From Saccharomyces uvarum (taxonomy: Eukaryota > Ascomycota > Saccharomycetes > Saccharomycetales > Saccharomycetaceae), in NCBI GenBank assembly GCA_947243795.1, contig OX365930.1:186001-250000 (forward strand): a DNA stretch of 64,000 nucleotides. The letters run 5' to 3'. Position 1 is the stretch's first letter. The number at the start of each line of letters is the position of its first letter. Position numbers and translations under genes: made by a program. This document shows positions 57,524 to 64,000 of this stretch, in pieces. A model generated the notes under the pieces. That model ran no database searches and was not told the DNA's origin. It worked only from the letters and a program-made list of their open reading frames with translations.

Positions 57524-58453
57524 ATGACTACGACGGTGCCCAAGATATTCGCGTTCCACGAGTTCTCAGGCGTGGCGGAAGCCGTGGCAGACCATGTGGT
57601 CCATGCACAGGACAGCGCACTGGCCCCCAAGGGCGAGAGAAAGCATTCCGTGACTAACCTTAGCGTGAATGCATTGGACATGACCAGAGAAGTGTCCTGC
57701 AAGAGTACGGCGTCCGCCCCAGAGGTCAAGAACGGTGGCAGCAGCGGCAACAGCAAGGCTAAGAAGGAGAAGCGGTTCAAGATTGCGCTGTCCGGTGGGT
57801 CGCTGATCCAGGTGCTGCACGAGGGCCTGCTTAAGCGGGACGACGTGCAGTGGGGGGAGTGGGACATCTACTTTGCAGACGAGAGGCTGGTGCCCTTCAG
57901 CTCGAACGAGAGCAATTACGGGTGCACGAAACGGAAGATACTGGACCAGATAGACACGGCGAAGTACGGGACGCCGAAGGTGTACCACATCGACGAGTCG
58001 CTGATTGACGACCCACAGGAGTGTGCAGACAACTACGAGAAGGTGCTCATCCGCGGATTCGCAGGTAGGGACTCCGTCAAGCTTCCGATGTTCGACCTGT
58101 TTCTGCTCGGGTGTGCCCCCGATGGCCATATTGCATCGCTGTTCCCGAACTTTCAGGACAGTCTGCGTGAGAAGCTAGCGTGGGTCGTGCCCGTGGAGAA
58201 CGCTCCCAGCGGGCCCTCGAGCAGGATATCGCTGACCATCCCCGTGATCTGCCACTCTCACAGGGTCACGTTCGTCGTCGAGGGTGCCACCAAGGCCCCT
58301 GTGGTTAAGACCATCATGGAGCGGCCCGAGAAGGGCCTGCCCAGCAGCATCGTCAACGAGGGTGCTGCCGGCCGTGTGTCGTGGTTTGTCGACGACGACG
58401 CCCTCACTGACGTGCTCGTCACCAAAAAGAAGTACAAGTTCCACCCGGCTTAG
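57524..58453 (+). CDS. SOL2: Sol2, 6-phosphogluconolactonase-like protein
   Basis: A 309-residue cytosolic protein of the Sol family (S. cerevisiae 315; paralog Sol1). Sol3 and Sol4 are the enzymes of the pentose phosphate pathway; Sol1 and Sol2 affect tRNA export and may lack lactonase activity. The glucosamine/6PGL fold is recognised from ALSGGSLIQVLHEGL, YFADERLVPFSSNESNYG and LLGCAPDGHIASLFPN. A Lys/Ser-rich insert of about 25 residues (about 60-85) is typical of Sol1/Sol2. Confidence 0.94.
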   Translation: MTTTVPKIFAFHEFSGVAEAVADHVVHAQDSALAPKGERKHSVTNLSVNALDMTREVSCKSTASAPEVKNGGSSGNSKAKKEKRFKIALSGGSLIQVLHEGLLKRDDVQWGEWDIYFADERLVPFSSNESNYGCTKRKILDQIDTAKYGTPKVYHIDESLIDDPQECADNYEKVLIRGFAGRDSVKLPMFDLFLLGCAPDGHIASLFPNFQDSLREKLAWVVPVENAPSGPSSRISLTIPVICHSHRVTFVVEGATKAPVVKTIMERPEKGLPSSIVNEGAAGRVSWFVDDDALTDVLVTKKKYKFHPA

Positions 58454-58512
58454 TCTATCTAGATCATACATACATATGTGTATATAAAAAAAGTGTACAG
58501 ATTTCTCTTGTG

Positions 58513-59292
58513 CTACAGTGGGTATTCCCCCAAACCAGGGTCCCGGCCTCGGTACACCAGCCATTGCAGGATGAAGACGATGTTGAACACCAGCGTCACC
58601 ACCGAGAGCCCGATCTTGCCGAAGTTTGTCATAAATATGTCCAGACTGAAACCTTGGTCCCTCGACAACTGCCAAATCAATTGGAGCAGCGAAGCGATAC
58701 CACCCGTGATATCGAGGAACACGCCCTGGATCGGGAAACAGTCCATGGACTCTCTTGTCCAGTTGTGCATCACCTGCGGGATGTACTTGATCAGCGACAT
58801 CGATATCTTAAGCAGGAACAGGTTGTTGCAGTATGCCAGCGTTATTGAATTGTCCCAGCCGTGCGTGCAGTTCGTATACACGAACTGCACGCTGAGCACT
58901 GCAAAGACGACTAGCGACGTCAACAGGATCCTAAAGTACCCGAGCTTCATCTTGCGGTGGCCTCGTACGGGGAACCGCCAGATCTTGGCCCCGGCAACCA
59001 CCTGCGTCAATAGTACAACGTTCATCATGCAGCCGTGCAGGCAGTACCAGAAATCAAACTGCGTGAGCTTTGGTCGGCCCGAGTCGGACCCCTCGTCTTT
59101 CAATTGCCAGCAATATAGTTGCAGAAAGATGGATATCACCAAGAAGGAGTAGCCCGCCGTGTTCAGCATGACAAAATCCACCGATATCGCACTGGCAGAC
59201 TTGTGACGCCAATTGGTGACTATGGGTGGGTACATCGAAATCGACCACGACGAGACGTATATGAGTCCTAGCAGATCGTCCAACGACAGCAT
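58513..59292 (-). CDS. ERS1: Ers1, cystinosin homolog
   Basis: A 259-residue seven-span protein (S. cerevisiae 260) of the PQ-loop family, related to the lysosomal cystine transporter cystinosin. The two PQ-loop regions are visible: SMYPPIVTNWRHKSASAISVDF near the N-terminus (PP in place of PQ) and KYIPQVMHNWTRESMDCFP in the second half. It is placed in vacuole or endosome membranes. It converges on SOL2 with a 59-bp spacer. Confidence 0.94.
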   Translation of the reverse strand: MLSLDDLLGLIYVSSWSISMYPPIVTNWRHKSASAISVDFVMLNTAGYSFLVISIFLQLYCWQLKDEGSDSGRPKLTQFDFWYCLHGCMMNVVLLTQVVAGAKIWRFPVRGHRKMKLGYFRILLTSLVVFAVLSVQFVYTNCTHGWDNSITLAYCNNLFLLKISMSLIKYIPQVMHNWTRESMDCFPIQGVFLDITGGIASLLQLIWQLSRDQGFSLDIFMTNFGKIGLSVVTLVFNIVFILQWLVYRGRDPGLGEYPL

Positions 59293-59452
59293 TTTTCCCG
59301 GTATGTTGCCTTTTTTTTTTTGCCTTGCTTCTTTTCTTGTTTACATATAGAATATATACCTTAAATTTCAAAACTAGTGAAAATAACGGATTTGCGCTAT
59401 CAAATAGCAGAATGCACTAACCCAAACCAAGGCGTCCACACCAAAACCACAG

Positions 59453-59677
59453 ATGGAAGCGGATCAACGGTCGGATATCAAGGGAACTATCACCTTCGAC
59501 TCCCACAACAACGTCATAGAGTCTACAGGCGTGGGGAGCCAGAGATTCGAAGACATAGATGAACTATCGCAAGTCGCGCTGGATGCAAAGGGCTTTGCCC
59601 TGGTACGGGGCGACTCGCTGCTCGTGCACTTGTACAAACACGACGATATGACTTTGGCTGTGTACACCGATGCCTAG
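59453..59677 (+). CDS. EGO2: Ego2 (YCR075W-A), EGO/Ragulator subunit
   Basis: A 74-residue roadblock-like protein (S. cerevisiae 75). With Ego1 and Ego3 it anchors the Rag GTPases Gtr1-Gtr2 to the vacuole for TORC1 control. The sequence (GTITFDSHNNVIEST, FALVRGDSLLVHLYKHDDMTLAVYT) shows the beta-strand pattern of LAMTOR5-type proteins. It is shorter than many gene-calling cut-offs but sits where expected, divergent from ERS1. Confidence 0.92.
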   Translation: MEADQRSDIKGTITFDSHNNVIESTGVGSQRFEDIDELSQVALDAKGFALVRGDSLLVHLYKHDDMTLAVYTDA

Positions 59678-59747
59678 TGATCTGCTTTTTTTAGTTAAGT
59701 CTGTCTGTATTATTTAAAAACTAAATAACCTAATAAAAATTGCAAAA

Positions 59748-60470
59748 CTAGATAAAGCCGGACCCTGGCCCGCCAAGCCCACCGGATCCGGGCCCAAACG
59801 GTTCGTTGTACCTAGATCCAGGCATCCATCCTGGTGGCATGTCTTCTCGTCTCTGTGCACGCCTTCTATTCGGGTCAAATATCATACCTCCTTGGCTACC
59901 TGCCGAGCCCAAGGGATTGGGCAGCCCTCGAGACCAGTCTGGATGGCTCGTGCCCATGGGGTACAGATCACGGTCCGCATACCCTCCTGCTGGGTTTGTA
60001 AAGTTTGGTTCGGTCACGGTGAGCCCCGGATACGGGTTCAATGGTACCTCTCTCTGTTGCTGCCTTGTTTGCGCTTGGTATTCATCGTCAAACTTTGGCA
60101 TATCGGCACTCTCATTGGGCTGTTTCTTGAGCTGCGTGAGCACAGGCTTCAAATCTGGATCCGCAGGCAACGAGTCTCTTTCCAGGGGCCATTTCAGTTC
60201 CGCAGGCAGTTTGAAGTCCTTGTAATCCACCAGGCACGCCATGGTGATCGACGAGCGATGACGAATGACAACCGTGTACTTGTCGTTGTCTTCCAGTGTC
60301 TGGACCACTGTTAGTTCAAAGGGGGATGCTCCTTCCTCATCGGATAATCCTGCAATATGGAAACTAACTTGTCTTAACTTAGTTCCCGTTGTGCTACGTG
60401 CTATCACATCCACTTTACCCACAGATTCTAGCACCAGTTCCGCCACCAGTTCTACCTTATTTTCGATCAT
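59748..60470 (-). CDS. FUB1: Fub1, PI31-like proteasome regulator
   Basis: A 240-residue protein (S. cerevisiae 250) related to mammalian PI31, which binds and blocks 20S proteasome sites. The N-terminal half is a compact domain. The C-terminal half is Pro/Gly-rich (PLNPYPGLTVTEPNF, GGMIFDPNRRR) and ends in the conserved DPNR...PPGWMPG...Gly-rich tail that enters the proteasome chamber. It converges on EGO2. Confidence 0.93.
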   Translation of the reverse strand: MIENKVELVAELVLESVGKVDVIARSTTGTKLRQVSFHIAGLSDEEGASPFELTVVQTLEDNDKYTVVIRHRSSITMACLVDYKDFKLPAELKWPLERDSLPADPDLKPVLTQLKKQPNESADMPKFDDEYQAQTRQQQREVPLNPYPGLTVTEPNFTNPAGGYADRDLYPMGTSHPDWSRGLPNPLGSAGSQGGMIFDPNRRRAQRREDMPPGWMPGSRYNEPFGPGSGGLGGPGSGFI

Positions 60471-60655
60471 GGTTTGGTCCTTTGCGTTGCTGTATAGTAC
60501 TTAGTCGTTAATAAGGGCAAATCAAGAAAAAAAAGGAAGTAATAAACTTATATAAAAACATATACAATTAATGATATACAAAGGGCTGAGAATAAAAAAA
60601 AAAGGGGAAAAAAATACATACGTAATAACATTAAGGCTATACAAACAGGAAAAAA

Positions 60656-63031
60656 CTACTTTAGTTCGGATATTTCACCATCACGGTAGACTAGTCCCAT
60701 AACGTTCAAGAACAGATTTAAATCTTGGTACAGCTTCTCTTTATTATAGATAATGGATTTTATTTCTGTTTCTAGATCTTGAGACCTTTGAGTCAGCAGG
60801 CTCAATTCTGTTTCCTTCTTTTGTAAAGTCTCTGCCTCGTTAATAGTGGCGAAGATCTCATCACGCACTTCATCAATGATGATTCTTTGGTGGTTTAATT
60901 TTCCACTTAAGGCCAAACTGGCCAAGAACTGCCAAATGTACGCCTCATCCATGAATTTCTCGTTTTGTAGACGCATGATGTAGTCGTTATATTCTCTTGG
61001 AGGGAAAATCAACTGGATCTTGCTTTCCAAAGAGGTAAATAATTTGTCATAAATTTCGTTCCATGTGGAGATTTCAGGAGATGAAAGAATATTTGATCTT
61101 GATGAATCTTGTTTGATCAAGGCGGCACGAGAAATCAAAATAGTAATCAAGTTTAGACCAATCTTGGAAGTGGTCAAGAATGAAACGTTGTTATTCTTGA
61201 TTAGTTGCAACAGCAGACCCATGATTTCGATGAAATTGGAGTTATTGGACAGGAACGAGACGATGATCTTTAATATGATCATTTGGAAAAGATCGACCTT
61301 CTTCATTTGTGTTAATGATGGTCTTGGTGTGGTCTTATAAGAACTCAATATAATGATTTGTAAGTGTGATAATTCGTTGAAGATTTTTTGCAAAATTTTC
61401 AATTTTTGTTGTTTATCCAAGAAGTTGAAAATTCTGGGCATGATCTTGATACCTTTGTCAAAGGAGAGCATGGAGATAAAGGGGTTCACGTCATACGAAA
61501 TGTCGTCGATGTGAAGGGCATCCCACATCGCAGTACTGTCGGTTTGTTGACCGTTTCTTAAATTGGCTTCCAAATCCAAAATCTCTTCGTAAACGGTTTC
61601 AATCAACTCCAAGATAAACTTCTTGCCCCCAGATTTGTTCAAATTTGTAGTGCCGTTACCGTTATTGAACGCATACGAGGATCTTCTTCTTTGCTTAGAG
61701 GCGGCTGCCGCGACAGATGAACCAGCAGATGGAGACCCTAAAGAGGCCAAGTCCACGTTGGTCAAAGAATCAGTGACATCTTTCAACGCATCTGGATCGG
61801 AGGGATGTTGTCTAGGGATCTGTAACTGTCTTCTTGGGTTCTTGCTGTTCAAAGTAGAAGAGATCTTACCCAAAACGTTGCTTGCCTGCTTATTGTCCTG
61901 GTTAGCGTTACCAGCGGCTGCTTGTTGGTCCTTCAACTTCGAAGGTCTTTCCTTGGCAACGGTGACAGCCTTTTCCACTTGACTTTGCATTCTTTGCAAG
62001 GCAATATCGGTTCTCTTGTAGCGGCCACCTAGTCTGTGTCCGGAATGCTCCAAGTACGCTCTGGCAATTAAGCCCTTGTTGGACTCGGATGTGATACCGC
62101 CTCTTTGTATGATCTTGTAGACCTGGAAGTAGAAATCCTCATTGTATGGGTCTTCAGTGACAATTTGGGAGAGTTGGTATCTGGTGATGAAGTCCTTGTC
62201 ACGAGGAGTCATTAACCCTGAGTACTTCAAGATTTTTTCCACTTTAGCGTGACGAATTTGCAAGCGTCTTTGCTCTTCAAGCGACAGGTCTCTCTTTGGT
62301 CTGCGTCCGCCTTGAAGGGGCATCTTGCCTGGTCCAAGGGCAGCACCTGGCGAAGGGCCATTGGGCATACCCATGGGTGGTGGTGACGCTTGCACTGGCA
62401 CCTGCACGGGGCCCATGGGCATTTGACCGACGTTCGCATTGACGCCCAGAGGTGGAGGTGGAGGTGCAAATTGCGAAGGACCTGGTTGGCCCGAGGGAGG
62501 CTGCATGGGAAATTGCTGCTGGGGAGGGCCCTGTGGAGGGCCCTGTGGGGGACCCATGGGGTGAAAGTTCATGAACTGCTGCTGCATTTGGCGCTGCTGT
62601 CTTTCCAAATCTTGCATGGATAAAATGGGCTGTGGGGGGCCCATTTGCTGCGGAACGGGAGCCATATTACCGTGAGAAGGTGGCGCCATTGCTGGAGGTA
62701 GTCCGGTGGACCACAGCGACTCCATTGGCTTCAAGTCCAGAGGAGCTGCTGCGGCTGCTTGAGGACCGGGACCGTTTCTTCCCTCCGCGGTGGCCGCGAC
62801 GTAGGACCTTGCCGTGGTACCGGCAGCGTTGGCAGCAGCAGCATTGCTGCTGCCACTGCGAGGGGTGCCAAAATCGAAGTCCGTGCCCACCTGGATATTA
62901 TCACCAAACGTCTCGTTGTTCAAATAATCGTTCTCCTCGAGCTCGTGCTCGCCGTAGCCCTTGTAACTCTCTTCAAAGTCCAGAGGACCGTCCCGCGCAT
63001 TGCTGCTGTTTTCTAAGCCAAAGAAAGACAT
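60656..63031 (-). CDS. PAT1: mRNA decapping activator Pat1
   Basis: A 791-residue P-body protein (S. cerevisiae 796) that joins Lsm1-7 and Dhh1 to deadenylated mRNA and promotes decapping. The N-terminus MSFFGLENS...FDFEES carries the Dhh1-binding motif. A Pro/Gln-rich middle (about 90-240) and a conserved Mid region follow (SLEEQRRLQIRHAKVEKILKYSGLMTPRD, cited here only by its place at about 250-330). The C-terminal helical-repeat domain (about 440-791) binds Lsm2/Lsm3. Conservation is high from residue 240 on. Confidence 0.96.
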   Translation of the reverse strand: MSFFGLENSSNARDGPLDFEESYKGYGEHELEENDYLNNETFGDNIQVGTDFDFGTPRSGSSNAAAANAAGTTARSYVAATAEGRNGPGPQAAAAAPLDLKPMESLWSTGLPPAMAPPSHGNMAPVPQQMGPPQPILSMQDLERQQRQMQQQFMNFHPMGPPQGPPQGPPQQQFPMQPPSGQPGPSQFAPPPPPLGVNANVGQMPMGPVQVPVQASPPPMGMPNGPSPGAALGPGKMPLQGGRRPKRDLSLEEQRRLQIRHAKVEKILKYSGLMTPRDKDFITRYQLSQIVTEDPYNEDFYFQVYKIIQRGGITSESNKGLIARAYLEHSGHRLGGRYKRTDIALQRMQSQVEKAVTVAKERPSKLKDQQAAAGNANQDNKQASNVLGKISSTLNSKNPRRQLQIPRQHPSDPDALKDVTDSLTNVDLASLGSPSAGSSVAAAASKQRRRSSYAFNNGNGTTNLNKSGGKKFILELIETVYEEILDLEANLRNGQQTDSTAMWDALHIDDISYDVNPFISMLSFDKGIKIMPRIFNFLDKQQKLKILQKIFNELSHLQIIILSSYKTTPRPSLTQMKKVDLFQMIILKIIVSFLSNNSNFIEIMGLLLQLIKNNNVSFLTTSKIGLNLITILISRAALIKQDSSRSNILSSPEISTWNEIYDKLFTSLESKIQLIFPPREYNDYIMRLQNEKFMDEAYIWQFLASLALSGKLNHQRIIIDEVRDEIFATINEAETLQKKETELSLLTQRSQDLETEIKSIIYNKEKLYQDLNLFLNVMGLVYRDGEISELK

Positions 63032-63237
63032 TGCTGGTGCTCGTTGCTGTTACTTCTCTTCGGTTCCAGCCAGGCTGCCTTCAGAATGGGCATTTTCTTG
63101 TTCAATTTGTTTCTTTCTTAAAAGAACCGAAAAAAAAAAGTTTCGTGCAATGCGAGATGGTTAAATAGGGAAGTGGCAACAGTAGTGACTATAGGAGGCT
63201 GCAATCGGTTATTTGGGTATTACAAGAGCGGTAATCG

Positions 63238-64000
63238 ATGCGGTTGGGGAGTGCTTATGCGTACTGCAAACCGTCGCAGAAGGTTGGGCTGAAGCTGGAC
63301 CTGTTACGGGGGCTTCCCGGATACGTGGGCCATGCCACGAGCAGGATCAGCCGGCTCGACAACCAGGACAGTTACTCAATCAAGATGATGCGTTCGTGGC
63401 CCAATGTGTATGGCAGTGCTTTGAACTGCTCTGTGTTTGATGGTCACGGAGAGAAAGGTGCGCAGCTATCACAGTTGCTTGCAGACAAGCTGTCCAGCAG
63501 CCTGGACCGCCGGGAGCCTCACTGGAGCAAGCAGGACCTGAAGGGGCTGGTTAAAGAATATGCAAGAAGGTTCCCCGAGGGAAACTACTGGAAGCAGAAG
63601 CTGGCCATGTTCGACAGGTTCTACGACAAGTTTATAAGGAACTGCAACTCGAAGCAGGAACTGCTGCTAATGGAGGAAAAGGACACCGCCGCCCTCGCAC
63701 AGAACGGGGGCAGGATGATCTTCGATAAGATGGGGAACATCATTGATAAGATTGCGCTACTCACTGAGCAGGATCGGCTGCGGCTGTTCTATGGGTTTGC
63801 TCAGTTCGACCTTGACCAATGCTGCCAACTGGGCACCGCAGCTGGGTCTACTGCATCGTCCATCTTTCTGTATCCATATGACGTTCCGAACACGCCCACA
63901 GAAGAGGGCAAACAGGACGACTCATGGATGATCTCGCATTCCGGGCTGCTCAAGCTCATCGTCACCCAGGTGGGCGACTCCAAGATCATTCTGTGCGATC
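63238..64000 (+). CDS. PTC6: Ptc6, type 2C protein phosphatase (N-terminal part)
   Basis: The gene starts at ATG 63238 ([14 protein letters not shown]) and is open to the window end, giving the first 254 residues of a protein that is 442 residues in S. cerevisiae. Ptc6 is a mitochondrial PP2C acting on pyruvate dehydrogenase and needed for mitophagy. The metal-binding motif [10 protein letters not shown] is visible, as is the first half of the PP2C fold ([21 protein letters not shown]). It is divergent from PAT1, with 206 bp between starts. Confidence 0.95.
   Translation, partial: MRLGSAYAYCKPSQKVGLKLDLLRGLPGYVGHATSRISRLDNQDSYSIKMMRSWPNVYGSALNCSVFDGHGEKGAQLSQLLADKLSSSLDRREPHWSKQDLKGLVKEYARRFPEGNYWKQKLAMFDRFYDKFIRNCNSKQELLLMEEKDTAALAQNGGRMIFDKMGNIIDKIALLTEQDRLRLFYGFAQFDLDQCCQLGTAAGSTASSIFLYPYDVPNTPTEEGKQDDSWMISHSGLLKLIVTQVGDSKIILCD

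Overview
The window is a stretch of yeast nuclear chromosome. Gene order matches the right arm of Saccharomyces cerevisiae chromosome III from SNT1 (YCR033W) to PTC6 (YCR079W), with every gene in the same order and orientation. The proteins are recognisable but clearly diverged from S. cerevisiae as I remember it (Elo2 very close; Taf2, Are1, Ssk22 and Sol2 much less so). The most likely source is another species of the Saccharomyces sensu stricto group. Genes are dense and intronless, apart from an intron in the MATa1 remnant and one in a tRNA gene.

Layout. 1-8 kb: end of SNT1, then ELO2, RRP43, RBK1 and PHO87. 8-11.7 kb: BUD5 and the mating-type locus. This MAT carries the a-type X/Y junction, a2, the first exon and first intron of a1, and the HO cut site with Z. 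The middle of Y reads like a decayed alpha1 gene instead of a1 exon 2, so neither a1 nor alpha1 looks intact. 11.7-24 kb: TAF2, a 0.9 kb gap that appears to hold a decayed antisense copy of the 3' end of the 25S rRNA gene, then YCR043C, PER1, RRT12, IMG1, BUD23 and ARE1. 24-34.7 kb: YCR051W, RSC6, THR4, CTR86, PWP2, YIH1 and TAH1. 34.7-38.5 kb: YCR061W flanked by Ty1/Ty2-type LTR relics, one a full solo LTR with a 5-bp target duplication nested in an older LTR, just upstream of an intron-containing tRNA-Ser(CGA). 38.8-64 kb: BUD31, HCM1, RAD18, SED4, ATG15, CPR4, IMG2, RSA4, SSK22, SOL2, ERS1, EGO2 (YCR075W-A), FUB1, PAT1 and the start of PTC6.

The genes are mostly unrelated housekeeping functions: lipid elongation and sterol esterification, RNA exosome and mRNA decay, transcription (TFIID, RSC, forkhead), ribosome biogenesis, mitochondrial ribosome, secretory pathway, autophagy, osmosensing, and DNA damage tolerance. 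Promoter signals fit these roles: PAC/RRPE pairs by PWP2, RSA4 and CTR86, SBF/MBF elements by HCM1, a Gcn4 site by THR4, a Pho4-type CACGTG by PHO87, and URS1 plus PDRE-like sites by YCR061W. Comparisons with S. cerevisiae were made from memory, not by database search.
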